DNA of 64,000 bases from HKST-UBA178 sp965223815 (GTDB lineage: Bacteria > Pseudomonadota > Gammaproteobacteria > Chromatiales > Chromatiaceae), in assembly GCA_965223815.1 (NCBI GenBank), contig OZ245019.1:3162001-3226000 (forward strand), given 5' to 3'. The position numbers were made by a program, and so were the translations under genes. Positions 43,715 to 53,042 of this stretch are shown here, in pieces; position 1 is the first letter of the stretch, and each line of letters opens with the position of its first letter. Below the pieces are notes generated by a model. That model worked only from the letters and a program-made list of their open reading frames with translations. It made no database searches and was not told the DNA's origin.

Positions 43715-43920
43715 ATAGTGATGCCTATGCGGAATATCTCTAGACAATACTCAACTATGTTTACTATTAGCAAGCGTTGGAATTCAAGGTGGCAGCGCAG
43801 AGGGAGCGGCCTCCCATCGGCGGTATCCCATCGTCATGTAACAGCGCCTTTGGATGGCGTGGAGAATAGGATGCGGAACCGAGTTCCAGAGTTGTTTCAA
43901 TTAGATCGAGGATTGCCGCT
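43715..43920 (+). promoter_or_regulatory. Gap between eboC and eboA with a weak promoter-like sequence
   Basis: This is the only large gap in the ebo block. TAGACA and TACTAT stand 15 bp apart near 43741-43767, a poor sigma-70-like match. GAGG ten nt before the eboA ATG serves as ribosome site. No sigma-54 site and no terminator were seen, so readthrough from upstream is likely. Confidence 0.25.
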
Positions 43921-44784
43921 ATGAAGGCTATGGTCGAATATAAAAACAGCCTGATGACCGCCCTCAACCAGGCACTCTTCCCAGAAGCTGGAACCTGGAT
44001 GTCGGAAACGTTGGCTCTCCTGGGCAACAGCGCGGATCTGGAAAACGACCTACTCACCCGTTCCGCTATGGCGAGGCGGAAGTTGGGCAACGATCCCCTT
44101 GGAAACCAGGGTGCCTCCATAGACACAGAAGATGGTGTAGTGGATTTTTCTCACTGGAGCCGAAGCGACGCGGGACGCATTGTCTTGCTCATGGAAGCCA
44201 TAGCAAAGGACCCATCCGTTAGCTGGGCCGACCGCCTATTTCGTGCAGGTGACGAAAGAGAGCGCGCCGCAACAGTCGGTGGGCTGTCGCTGCTTCCTTC
44301 GCCCGGTGAACTAAAGCACCTTGCCCTCGAAGCCGGCCGTTGTAACAGCCTCCTGATCTACTCTGCGCTGGCGCTGAAAAACCCGTACATCAGCCGTTGG
44401 TATGAAGAGCATGAATACAACCAAGTAGTTCTGAAATCGCTGTTTACCGGTCTAAGCATCGACCTCATATACGGTCTGGAACAGCGAGCCAACGCGGAGC
44501 TGTCCCGCATGTGCGAGCAGTACGCGGATGAGCGCCTGGCCGCCAATCGCACCGTGCCCGTGGATATCTCCTTGGCCATCGGCCCCCATGCCAGCGACCA
44601 CGGGGATCAGCTTATGCTGCAGTTTCTGCAGGACCAGGATCCCGGACACCGCTACTACTCCGCTGTCGCCCTCGGGCGCTGCCTGAACCGGCGGCCTGAT
44701 TTTGCAAAGGCGCTCCAACAACAGTTGGCGGTGGAGGAGAATGCAATGGTCAGGAACACCATCGAACAGCAACTCGCCCTCTGA
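43921..44784 (+). CDS. eboA: EboA-domain protein
   Basis: The 287-residue protein is soluble and helical, without signal peptide. It matches the EboA family by position and features: an N-terminal WMSETLALLGNSADLENDLLTRSAMARRKLG, then RIVLLMEAI followed by VSWADRLFRAGDERERAATVGGLSLLP, and LKNPYISRWYEEHEYNQVVLKSLF. EboA is a required member of the ebo (eustigmatophyte bacterial operon) cluster, with unknown molecular function. It starts 206 nt after eboC; the TatD-like eboB follows after 25 nt. Confidence 0.85.
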   Translation: MKAMVEYKNSLMTALNQALFPEAGTWMSETLALLGNSADLENDLLTRSAMARRKLGNDPLGNQGASIDTEDGVVDFSHWSRSDAGRIVLLMEAIAKDPSVSWADRLFRAGDERERAATVGGLSLLPSPGELKHLALEAGRCNSLLIYSALALKNPYISRWYEEHEYNQVVLKSLFTGLSIDLIYGLEQRANAELSRMCEQYADERLAANRTVPVDISLAIGPHASDHGDQLMLQFLQDQDPGHRYYSAVALGRCLNRRPDFAKALQQQLAVEENAMVRNTIEQQLAL

Positions 44785-44809
44785 AAACAATACCCAGGAG
44801 TCACCTGAG

Positions 44810-45688
44810 ATGAGATATTTCGACCCCCATATCCACATGCTTTCACGCACCACCGACGACTACGAGAACATGGCTGCCGCCGGCATCATCGGCGTGGTCG
44901 AGCCAGCTTTCTGGCAAGGACAACCCAGGACTCAGGCCGCCACCTTCATCGACTACTACGATTCATTGATTGGCTGGGAGCCATTCCGAGCCAGCCAGTT
45001 TGGCATTCGCCATTTCTGCACCATGGGTATCAATCCCAAAGAAGCCAACAACGTACCGATGGCCACTGAGGTAATGAAGTTGTTACCAAGGTACTGCGAA
45101 AAGGATGCCGTGGTTGCGGTTGGTGAAATCGGTTACGACGATATCACAGACCCGGAAGAACGATTTTTCGCCGAACAGGTGGAGCTGGCCAAGGAGATGA
45201 ACCTGCCGGTACTGATCCATACTCCCCATCGCGACAAGGTAACCGGCACCGAACGATCCATCGCGTTGGTAAAAGAAATCGGTATCGACGAAGAGCTGGT
45301 AATCATTGATCACCTAAACGAGCTCACACTGCCCATGGTCCTCGAAACCGGCTGCTGGCGCGGCCATTCGGTGTATCCATTTACCAAAATGTCTGAAGAG
45401 CGGATGGTGGCACTTCTGCAACAATACGGCACCGAAAAAATGGTGGTGAACAGCGCCGCGGATTGGGGGCGGAGCGATCCCCTGAAGGTACCGAAAACCG
45501 GCGAGGCCATGCTTGCAGCCGGATTCTCCGAGGCCGATGTTGAAAAGGTGTTGTTCGAGAATCCCATCAATTTCTATGCGCAAAGCGGCAGGATATCTCT
45601 TGAGGAGATGTCCAGACCCGCGATCGATCAAACCAAACTCTGGGAGGAGAACTCAGTGCTTCGTGGACAAACACCGGTTGTCGAATGA
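44810..45688 (+). CDS. eboB: TatD-family metal-dependent hydrolase, EboB
   Basis: The 292-residue protein has the amidohydrolase metal site: FDPHIHM (HxH) at the N-terminus, VAVGEIGYDD, LIHTPHRDK, IIDHLNE and NSAADWGRSDPL. It is therefore a TatD/PHP-type TIM-barrel hydrolase. In ebo clusters this is EboB. ATG 44810 follows GGAG about ten nt upstream. Its stop overlaps the eboE ATG by four nt. Confidence 0.9.
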   Translation: MRYFDPHIHMLSRTTDDYENMAAAGIIGVVEPAFWQGQPRTQAATFIDYYDSLIGWEPFRASQFGIRHFCTMGINPKEANNVPMATEVMKLLPRYCEKDAVVAVGEIGYDDITDPEERFFAEQVELAKEMNLPVLIHTPHRDKVTGTERSIALVKEIGIDEELVIIDHLNELTLPMVLETGCWRGHSVYPFTKMSEERMVALLQQYGTEKMVVNSAADWGRSDPLKVPKTGEAMLAAGFSEADVEKVLFENPINFYAQSGRISLEEMSRPAIDQTKLWEENSVLRGQTPVVE

Positions 45689-46911
45689 CATCGGCTGAAG
45701 CATCGAACTGGCAACGATCAGAACTCGCATATTGTAGCAACGTGCACCCTTGCGACACGTTGGAATCCGCAAGGGAAGTCATTTGCCGCCATGTGGCAGC
45801 AGTTCGTCGCAATCGTAACTTGGAAACCATGAGCAGCGGACTCTGGCTCAGCGCTCAGGCGGCGCGGGAACTGAGTGCTTCGAATCAGCTACTGCGCAGT
45901 TTTGCGGATTTGCTGAAGGAAGAGGGCATCCAGCTCACTACCCTGAACGGCTTTCCCTATGGGGAATTCCACGGTCCCCAGGTGAAAGCCGCCGTTTATC
46001 GCCCGGACTGGTCGCAAAAGGAACGTCTTGCTTATACCCTGGATCTGGCGAAAATACTGGCCCACTGTCTCCCGCCGGATCAGAGAGAGGGGACTATCTC
46101 TACCCTCCCGCTGGGTTTCGCGCCGGAGTGGAGCGATGAGCAACAGCAGCGGGCACTTGCCGCCTTGTGCGACCTGACCGAATCGCTTCACCGCCTACAC
46201 CAACGATCAGGACGAAAGATCCGCGTGTGCTTGGAGATGGAGCCGGGCTGCCGGTTGGAGTCCACTGACCAGGCGATAATCCTTTTCACCCATGACTTGC
46301 CGCAAATAGCGCAACAGCGCGGTCTTCCGGAACAACTGCTGCAAAACCATCTCGGCCTCTGCTATGACATCTGTCATCAGGCTGTCATGTTCGAAGAGAT
46401 TGACAAGTCACTCTCTGAAATCTCCCGAGCCGGGATCGAGATCGGAAAAATCCAGATATCGAGTGCACTGGAGCTTGGCCGACCCGACCTGGAAAAGGGG
46501 CGACAGACGCTGGCGTCATTTGTGGAGCCCCGTTATCTGCACCAGGTTCGCACCCGGGATGCGGAGTCAAGGTTGCAGGGTGTTATGGATCTTGCAGAGG
46601 CGCTCCTGGAGGATTCACTGCCACGTCACTCCCCCTGGCGAGTACATTTTCATCTGCCGATCCAAACCAGAGTGCTGGCCGAAGGCAGGCTGGCCACCAC
46701 CCGCGACGCCATATCCCAGGTGCTGGACCATCTCTCCAGAAACTCCGCACTGCGTCCCCACCTAGAGGTCGAAACCTACACCTGGCAGGTACTACCCGAC
46801 TCTTTACGACCGAGTAACGACTCCCAGCTTCATCAGGGGCTTGGCAACGAGCTCCGTTGGCTGGAGCGGGAAATGTCCAGCCGCGGACTATTAAGGGAGA
46901 CAGCTGTGTGA
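45685..46911 (+). CDS. eboE: Metabolite traffic protein EboE
   Basis: The 408-residue TIM-barrel-like protein has EboE family landmarks: ELAYCSNVHPCDTLESA near the N-terminus, LNGFPYGEFHG, IRVCLEMEPGC, LGLCYDICHQAVMFEE, WRVHFHLPI and LEVETYTWQVLP. It resembles sugar-phosphate isomerases but its reaction is unknown. Ebo genes in cyanobacteria are needed to move the scytonemin precursor to the periplasm, which is the origin of the name. It overlaps eboB and eboF by four nt each. Confidence 0.9.
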   Translation: MTSAEASNWQRSELAYCSNVHPCDTLESAREVICRHVAAVRRNRNLETMSSGLWLSAQAARELSASNQLLRSFADLLKEEGIQLTTLNGFPYGEFHGPQVKAAVYRPDWSQKERLAYTLDLAKILAHCLPPDQREGTISTLPLGFAPEWSDEQQQRALAALCDLTESLHRLHQRSGRKIRVCLEMEPGCRLESTDQAIILFTHDLPQIAQQRGLPEQLLQNHLGLCYDICHQAVMFEEIDKSLSEISRAGIEIGKIQISSALELGRPDLEKGRQTLASFVEPRYLHQVRTRDAESRLQGVMDLAEALLEDSLPRHSPWRVHFHLPIQTRVLAEGRLATTRDAISQVLDHLSRNSALRPHLEVETYTWQVLPDSLRPSNDSQLHQGLGNELRWLEREMSSRGLLRETAV

Positions 46912-48287
46912 ATCAGCCCAAACGTCAACTTCTGGTGCTCGATATTGTCGGCCTTACACCCTCGTTGTTGGGGCAGCACACGCCTCACCTGAACCAGCTG
47001 GTAGCAGATGGTTTCATGGCCACCATGGAGGGTGTTTTTCCGGCAGTGACCTGCAGCGCCCAGGCATCCATGTTGACCGGGTTATCCCCCTCGGATCACG
47101 GCATCGTTGCCAATGGCTGGTATTTCCGCGATCTGGCGGAAGTGCTCTTTTGGCGCCAATCCAACCATTTGGTCCAGGGTGAAAAGGTATGGGATGCGGC
47201 CAGGCGGCAGCATCCGGGGTTCAGCTGTGCCAAGATGTTCTGGTGGTACAACATGTATGCCGACGTCGAGTTTTCGGTTACACCACGACCAACTTATCCT
47301 GCTGACGGACGCAAAATTTTCGGCATTTACGGTAAACCGGACGAACTCCCTATCCACCTGGAAAAAAACCTGGGCCCTTTTCCGATGTTCAACTTCTGGG
47401 GTCCGGCCTCCGATATTCGCTCCTCAGAGTGGATTGCCAAGAGTACCCAAGCTACGTTTGATCTCAAGCACCCTACCCTTACCCTGGCCTACCTTCCCCA
47501 CCTGGATTACAACCTGCAGCGACTGGGTCCGAACGATCCACGGATTTGGGAAGATGTTGCTGCTATCGACCGAGTGGCTGGAGCACTCATCGACCACGTC
47601 CGCGCCCAGGGCGCGGATGTTATGGTGGTTTCCGAATATGGCATAGAGCAGGCGCAAGGGGTCGTTCATCTCAATCGAGCGTTACGGAAGAAAGGGCTGC
47701 TAACAGTGAGGGAGACGCTGGGGTGGGAGCTTTTAGATGCCGGGGCATCCGACGCTTTCGCCGTAGCTGACCACCAAGCCGCCCACGTTTATGTCAGGAA
47801 CCCTGCAGATATTGAGCGGGTGCGGCGTATTGTGGAGGCTCTGGAGGGCGTCGACCAGGTGCTGGGCGCTGAGGAAAAGAGGGCCTGGGGCCTGGATCAC
47901 CCCCGCTCAGGAGATCTGGTGGCAATAGCCGATACGGGGTATTGGTTCTCTTATTACTACTGGCTAGATGACCTCAAAGCACCCGATTTTGCCCGCACCG
48001 TCGATATCCATCGAAAGCCAGGCTACGATCCAGTGGAGCTTTTTATCGATCCCCAACTAAAAATCCCCAAGCTGCGGGTGGGGCTAAGACTGCTTCAGAA
48101 AAAGCTTGGGCAGCGGATGCTGATGGACGTAATCTCCCTCGATGCCAGTTTGGTAAAAGGCACCCATGGCCGGCTACCCGACGACCCCCAGGATGGTCCA
48201 CTCCTGATTTCCAGCAGAGGGGACCTGGCCATTGAGCGATGTTCAATGCTGGATATAAAGCAAATGATGTTAAGGCATCTTGAATAG
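46908..48287 (+). CDS. eboF: Alkaline-phosphatase-superfamily (nucleotide pyrophosphatase-like) protein, EboF
   Basis: The 459-residue protein begins at GTG 46908, overlapping the eboE stop, with AGGGAGA seven nt upstream. AlkP-superfamily metal-site motifs are present: LLVLDIVGLTPSLL, the nucleophile region FPAVTCSAQASMLTGLSPSDHGI, LPHLDYNLQRLGP, VVSEYGIEQ and GTHGRLPDD. Family members hydrolyse phosphodiesters or transfer phosphate groups. In ebo/edb clusters this is the last member. The isomerase gene follows 67 nt later. Confidence 0.88.
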   Translation: MNQPKRQLLVLDIVGLTPSLLGQHTPHLNQLVADGFMATMEGVFPAVTCSAQASMLTGLSPSDHGIVANGWYFRDLAEVLFWRQSNHLVQGEKVWDAARRQHPGFSCAKMFWWYNMYADVEFSVTPRPTYPADGRKIFGIYGKPDELPIHLEKNLGPFPMFNFWGPASDIRSSEWIAKSTQATFDLKHPTLTLAYLPHLDYNLQRLGPNDPRIWEDVAAIDRVAGALIDHVRAQGADVMVVSEYGIEQAQGVVHLNRALRKKGLLTVRETLGWELLDAGASDAFAVADHQAAHVYVRNPADIERVRRIVEALEGVDQVLGAEEKRAWGLDHPRSGDLVAIADTGYWFSYYYWLDDLKAPDFARTVDIHRKPGYDPVELFIDPQLKIPKLRVGLRLLQKKLGQRMLMDVISLDASLVKGTHGRLPDDPQDGPLLISSRGDLAIERCSMLDIKQMMLRHLE

Positions 48288-48354
48288 AGGTAGGCAGCCT
48301 AATGATGACGCACTTGGATCGGCAATTATCGTTATTTCTGCAGGAAACAGATCG

Positions 48355-48909
48355 ATGACACGGGAATTTGTCACCCTGGTAGACATTGACGGAAACCTGA
48401 CCGGGCAGATGGAAAAGCTCGCAGCACATCAGAACGGCGGCCGCTTACATCTGGGATTCTCCATTCTGATATTCAACCCAAATGGCGAAATGTTGCTGCA
48501 GAAAAGAGCCCATTGTAAGTATCATTTTGCTGAACTTTGGTCCAACAGCTGTTGCGGACATCCCCGCCCCGGAGAAGAAATTGCCACTGCAGCAGCACGA
48601 CGATTGTCGGAGGAGTTCGGATTCACCACCACACTGACCCAAGTGAGAACCCTGAGTTATCAAGCGGACGATCCCCACTCTGGACTCACCGAAAAGGAAC
48701 ACTTGACTGTTTTTACCGGTTGTTATCAGCAGGACCCAAGACCTAATCCTGAGGAAATCAGCAATTGGCGCTGGCAGGACATGAACGGTCTCGAGCGACG
48801 GCTAAAAAAATCCCCGGGGGAATACACACCCTGGTTCCTCATTCTCTGTCAGCAGATCGATCTGCCAGCAATCGCAACCTCAGCATGTTCAGGGCAAATT
48901 GTGCGCTGA
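48355..48909 (+). CDS. idi: Isopentenyl-diphosphate delta-isomerase, type I
   Basis: Type I IDI interconverts isopentenyl and dimethylallyl diphosphate. The 184-residue Nudix-fold protein shows VTLVDIDGNLTGQMEKLAAH, the catalytic cysteine segment LWSNSCCGHPRPGE, the Nudix-like RRLSEEFGF, and the acidic LTEKEHLTVF and NWRWQDM segments. ATG 48355 follows GGAA and gives the family N-terminus. Coming directly after eboF and in the same block as a UbiA-like gene, it suggests isoprenoid chemistry. Its 3' end overlaps the convergent cinA by 71 bp. Confidence 0.93.
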   Translation: MTREFVTLVDIDGNLTGQMEKLAAHQNGGRLHLGFSILIFNPNGEMLLQKRAHCKYHFAELWSNSCCGHPRPGEEIATAAARRLSEEFGFTTTLTQVRTLSYQADDPHSGLTEKEHLTVFTGCYQQDPRPNPEEISNWRWQDMNGLERRLKKSPGEYTPWFLILCQQIDLPAIATSACSGQIVR

Positions 48910-50098
48910 TGCGGATATTCTGCTGTCTGCTACCTGCAAAGCGGAATTTTTTAGAGTGAACACCACCAGGACCTGATGCCGCTATCCAGATGGTACCGAC
49001 TGGCTTGTCCGGTGTGCCCCCTCCGGGACCGGCAATGCCCGTAGTGGCGATACCATAATCTGCACCCATGACTCGACGCACACCCTGAGCCATCTGCTCA
49101 GCCACTTCGGCGCTGACCGCACCCTGCTGGGCCAACCCATCGGCATCGACTCCCAGCACTCCGGTTTTGATCCCGTTATCATAGGCCACGACTGAACCCT
49201 TGAAGTAACCAGAGCTACCGGCGATTGATGTAAGCAAATGGCCAACTAATCCCCCAGTGCAGCTCTCCGCCGTTGCAATTGTAACCCCCTGCTGCAACGC
49301 CATCTGCCCCACGGCTTCCTGCATTTCGATATCGTCAAATGCGAATATCGCTTTGCCAAGCACGCTTTTCAGCCCCTCGATCTCCGCTTCCAGGATGTTT
49401 TCCACGCCCTCTCCAGGCGCACCCACAGCATCCAGCCGCAGACGGATCTGCGCATAGGCGGGAAGATAGGCCAGACTGACCCCTTGCGGCAGAGATTGCT
49501 CCCACTCTTTCAGCCGCTCGGCCAACATCGACTCAGCGTACCCGGCGACCCTTATGGTTCTACTGATTAGGCTGGGTAGGGAAAACCTCGCCTTGATTCT
49601 GGGAATGACCTCCCCTGTCAAAGCAGTTTTCATCTCCAGGGGCACCCCAGGCATGGCTACAACAACAGATCCAGGACGGTTGAACCAGAGGATGGGAGCA
49701 GTGCCCACAGTATTTCGAATAACCTCACAACCCTCCGGCACAAGAGCTTGGCTGCGATTTTGTTCGTTGAGTGGAATTCCCGCCGAGCCGAGGAACTTCC
49801 CCAGGTCGATCAACACACCTTCGTCGGTGACCAGGCGGGTATCGAACAGCTCCGCCAGAACCTTCTTGGTTACATCGTCATTGGTTGGACCTAAACCGCC
49901 GGTCATGAGTACCAACCTGGACCGCTGTAACGATTCCGAAACGGCGTCCTCAATCGCTTTTCGGGTATCCGATACCGTGGTGATCCTGGAGAGCTGTATT
50001 CCAGCTTCATGGAGCTTTTCCGCCATGAAGGCTGCGTTAGAATCCACCACTTGCCCAATCAGGAGTTCGTTGCCGATGGTGATGATCTCAGCTCGCAT
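48839..50098 (-). CDS. cinA: CinA: competence/damage-inducible family, nicotinamide-nucleotide amidase
   Basis: The 419-residue protein has the N-terminal MoaB/MogA-like domain (MRAEIITIGNELLIGQVVDSN, TGGLGPTNDDVTKK). It also has the C-terminal CinA amidohydrolase domain (TIATAESCTGGLVGHLLTSIAGSSGYFKGSVV, YGIATTGIAGPGGGTPDKPVGTIW). The full-length form recycles pyridine nucleotides by deamidating NMN. Its 3' end overlaps idi head-on. gspD lies 78 nt upstream on the same strand. Confidence 0.95.
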   Translation of the reverse strand: MRAEIITIGNELLIGQVVDSNAAFMAEKLHEAGIQLSRITTVSDTRKAIEDAVSESLQRSRLVLMTGGLGPTNDDVTKKVLAELFDTRLVTDEGVLIDLGKFLGSAGIPLNEQNRSQALVPEGCEVIRNTVGTAPILWFNRPGSVVVAMPGVPLEMKTALTGEVIPRIKARFSLPSLISRTIRVAGYAESMLAERLKEWEQSLPQGVSLAYLPAYAQIRLRLDAVGAPGEGVENILEAEIEGLKSVLGKAIFAFDDIEMQEAVGQMALQQGVTIATAESCTGGLVGHLLTSIAGSSGYFKGSVVAYDNGIKTGVLGVDADGLAQQGAVSAEVAEQMAQGVRRVMGADYGIATTGIAGPGGGTPDKPVGTIWIAASGPGGVHSKKFRFAGSRQQNIRISAQFALNMLRLRLLADRSADRE

Positions 50099-50176
50099 GA
50101 CATGCCTCGTGGGCGCGCAAGGCGCTGGTCGTTGGAATCCGGTCGATCTTACGCCTCCCTGAATCCCGCAGCGAGT

Positions 50177-52435
50177 CTATAAGCTGCCTTCCTGGTTTCT
50201 TCGGCTGGGAGACAATTGATCCCACAAAGGCGTGGGTAAAGTCTCCTCTTGCAGTTGCTGCAGGGATCGCAGTCGACGCCTGACCTCTTCGGTTACTTTC
50301 TTGGCTTCATAACGATTACGGACTAGTCTCGGCGTGATCAGCATCACCAACTCGGTGCGCTCATCATCGACCCCCGTGGAACCAAAAAGCGCGCCGACGA
50401 CAGGAATTTTTGATAGCAGGGGCAAACCCTCCCGCTGTTTAGTGGAGAAGTCGAATATCAACCCACCGAGTACAACGGTATCACCCGACTGCACCACCAC
50501 GGAACTTTTGAATTTACGCTGGCTGATGGTCGGTGTTAAATCCAGTGAGGTATCATCGTTCGGTACCACATTGCTGACCTCCTGCTCCACCTCCATGATG
50601 ATGGTACCGCTGGTGTTGACCCGGGGTGTCACGTTCATGATCACGCCCGTGTTACGGTACTCCACATTGTTAACGATGTTACTATCGTCGACAATGGTGC
50701 TCTGTTGTGTGCGGGTTACCACGGGTACTTCATCACCCACCTGCAAACTCGCGGTCTGATTGTCGAGGACCATGAGATGGGGAGATGAGACGATATTGAT
50801 CGTGGTCTCGGCATCCAAGGCATCCAGAATTACTTTGGCATCAACCCCTTGGGCCACGAGCGAAAAACCGCTGTTCAGCGTGGTGACCAGCTGGTCGGGA
50901 TCGGTCGACGGCACGCCGCGGCTGAGAACGCCGGTCACGTCGCCGGCACGGAACCACCACTGCAGACCGAAGCGCATCTTGTCGGTTAACTTCACTTCAG
51001 CAATGGTCGCCTCGATCAACACCTGCAATGGCACGATATCCAGTTTCTCAATGGCTGCAACCACCATGCGGTGATCCTGGGGGCTGGCTAAAATCAACAA
51101 AGCATTATTTACCTCATCGGCGATAATGCGAATATTGGCGGATTCTGAGAATGCCAGCCCCTCACTGGTGCGAACAGCGGCCTGGGGCGATCCGGCCGGC
51201 CGAAGTTCCCGGGCGATTTCCCCCACTGCCGTTGGTGTCCGACCTTCGAGTTCCACTGGCTCCAGCCCTGGAGCCAGTCTACCCAGACTGGTCCTTTCCA
51301 CCCTCGTATTATTGCTGGAAAAGACCTCTGTCAGAATTTTTGCCACTTCACCTGCCTTGCCATTCTGTAGGTAGTGCACGTAGAGGTTTTGACCGGTGGT
51401 GGTATTACGATCCAATCTGCGAATCCACTCCTCAACTTTTTTCAGATAGGCAGACTGCGTCGTGATGACCAACATGGCGTTGAGTCTCTTGATGGGCTCG
51501 AACCGCACCAGACCCGCCAAAGGCCCCTCTGCCTCTGTACCGAATATAGCGTTCAGCTCCTCGATCATCTCTTCAGGCGACACCTGCCCGAGGGGAAACA
51601 GACCGATGGATTTTCCAGCCAGCCAGTCCACATCGAACATGTTGACTGTCTCCAGCAGGTAGCCCAGTTCGCTACTGGTTCCTGCCAGGATGATCAAATT
51701 GCGCTCGGGGTCCGATCTCAGGATTGACTTGGGGGTTACGAACGGTTCCAGAAGCTTCTCCATTTGCGCAACCGCAACATAGCGCAACGGCACCACAATC
51801 ACCCGGTAGCCTGGGGGAAGCGGCGTACTATCCCCTCCCAGCTGAGGGATCAGATAGCCTCTGGGTGCCTCATCAGCCGGCATGATTCGGTAAGTGTCCC
51901 CTGCAACCAGCGCTGCGCCATTCATCCGCAGCAATGTCTCGAGGGTGGCCAGCACATCTTTTGGCGCAAGCTGGCGTGTGGTCTGCAGGCTGACCGTACC
52001 CTGGACTCTTGGATCGTAGACATAACTTATTTTCAGGAAATCGCCGAGAATAGTTCTCACCACCTCCCGCAGATCCGCGTTTTCGAAGTTGAGCACGATC
52101 CCATCGTTTGGAAGGCTGGGTGGTGTCTCAGTCTTGCTTGTGGGTTTGACAAACTCGTTGGTGCCGGGATAACGCCTGGGCTTGTCGAGGCCGGTTTGCG
52201 CGGGTTGAGTGCCACCACCGCCGCTGTAAGGCTTTGTGTTTGCCGTTCGCGGGGTAACGGTCAGCGCGGGTTCATCTAACCGCGCACCCGAAATTACGGA
52301 GTATGAAGCGAGGGGATCGCCAGTAGCGGGCGGCGGCTCAGCCTCTTCGGTAGTCGCGCAGGCAACGAGACCCAGCGCAAGCAGTGTCAGCAAGGTACAA
52401 TTAGACCAGCTTCTCAATGAATTAAGCACATTCAA
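50177..52435 (-). CDS. gspD: Type II secretion system secretin GspD
   Basis: The 752-residue protein begins with a lipoprotein signal (LLALGLVAC). N-domains follow (IVLNFENADLREVVRTILGDFLKISYVYDPRVQGTVSL), with a proline/glycine-rich insert in N3. The secretin core comes next (VEEWIRRLDRN, LILASPQDHRMVVAAIEKLDIVPLQVLIEATIAEV, IVSSPHLMVLDNQTASLQVGDEVPV, TVVLGGLIFD). It forms the outer-membrane channel. The first codon is TTG 52435 after GGGGA; GTG 52429 is also possible. It diverges from the pseudopilin operon across 172 bp. Confidence 0.95.
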   Translation of the reverse strand: MNVLNSLRSWSNCTLLTLLALGLVACATTEEAEPPPATGDPLASYSVISGARLDEPALTVTPRTANTKPYSGGGGTQPAQTGLDKPRRYPGTNEFVKPTSKTETPPSLPNDGIVLNFENADLREVVRTILGDFLKISYVYDPRVQGTVSLQTTRQLAPKDVLATLETLLRMNGAALVAGDTYRIMPADEAPRGYLIPQLGGDSTPLPPGYRVIVVPLRYVAVAQMEKLLEPFVTPKSILRSDPERNLIILAGTSSELGYLLETVNMFDVDWLAGKSIGLFPLGQVSPEEMIEELNAIFGTEAEGPLAGLVRFEPIKRLNAMLVITTQSAYLKKVEEWIRRLDRNTTTGQNLYVHYLQNGKAGEVAKILTEVFSSNNTRVERTSLGRLAPGLEPVELEGRTPTAVGEIARELRPAGSPQAAVRTSEGLAFSESANIRIIADEVNNALLILASPQDHRMVVAAIEKLDIVPLQVLIEATIAEVKLTDKMRFGLQWWFRAGDVTGVLSRGVPSTDPDQLVTTLNSGFSLVAQGVDAKVILDALDAETTINIVSSPHLMVLDNQTASLQVGDEVPVVTRTQQSTIVDDSNIVNNVEYRNTGVIMNVTPRVNTSGTIIMEVEQEVSNVVPNDDTSLDLTPTISQRKFKSSVVVQSGDTVVLGGLIFDFSTKQREGLPLLSKIPVVGALFGSTGVDDERTELVMLITPRLVRNRYEAKKVTEEVRRRLRSLQQLQEETLPTPLWDQLSPSRRNQEGSL

Positions 52436-52607
52436 TGGATCCCCAACATCCTTGATAACGCTCGAGTGTGTCGAATCCCCTGCAGATTATCGGATTTGCA
52501 GCGCCAGTTAAAGCACTCTGCCTGTACTTCCGATAAAAACTCAGAGACAATTCTCAGAACAAGGAACAACTGATATTCAATCTCTTATTCGGCACTTTTC
52601 AACGAAA

Positions 52608-53042
52608 ATGAAGAATTCAATGAAGCGGAAAAAATGGTTTGGCTCCGCGGGCTTCACGCTTATCGAACTCCTGGTGGTTTTGGTCATCCTGGGCCTGCTC
52701 GCGGGTTTGGTGGGTCCCCGAGTGGTTGGCTATCTGGGCCGTGGTAAATCCGATACCGCGAAACTACAGATCGAGCAGTTGGCGGCGTCTCTGGATTTGT
52801 ATCTTCTGGATTTGGGTAGATATCCCGCTGCGGATGATGGCTTTAGGGCATTGCTGGAAAACACCACGGGCGATGTCAATTGGCAGGGTCCTTACCTACG
52901 CAAGGAAGAGGTACCGGTTGACCCTTGGGGCAATGAATATCACTACCAACCCTCTGAGTCGAGCACCGGCTACGATCTCTATTCCCTGGGCGCGGACAAT
53001 GCTGAAGGCGGCGAAGGGGAGAACGCGGATATTCGCCTTTAG
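52608..53042 (+). CDS. gspG: Type II secretion major pseudopilin GspG
   Basis: The 144-residue product has the prepilin leader MKRKKWFGSAG cut before FTLIELLVVLVILGLLAGLVGP. The GspG body follows: GRYPAADDGFRALLENTTGDVNWQGPYLRKEEVPVDPWGNEY and a C-terminal calcium-site-like region. It forms the pseudopilus shaft. Two ATGs (52608 and 52620) both lead into the leader. It heads the plus-strand gsp operon and overlaps gspH. Confidence 0.96.
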   Translation: MKNSMKRKKWFGSAGFTLIELLVVLVILGLLAGLVGPRVVGYLGRGKSDTAKLQIEQLAASLDLYLLDLGRYPAADDGFRALLENTTGDVNWQGPYLRKEEVPVDPWGNEYHYQPSESSTGYDLYSLGADNAEGGEGENADIRL

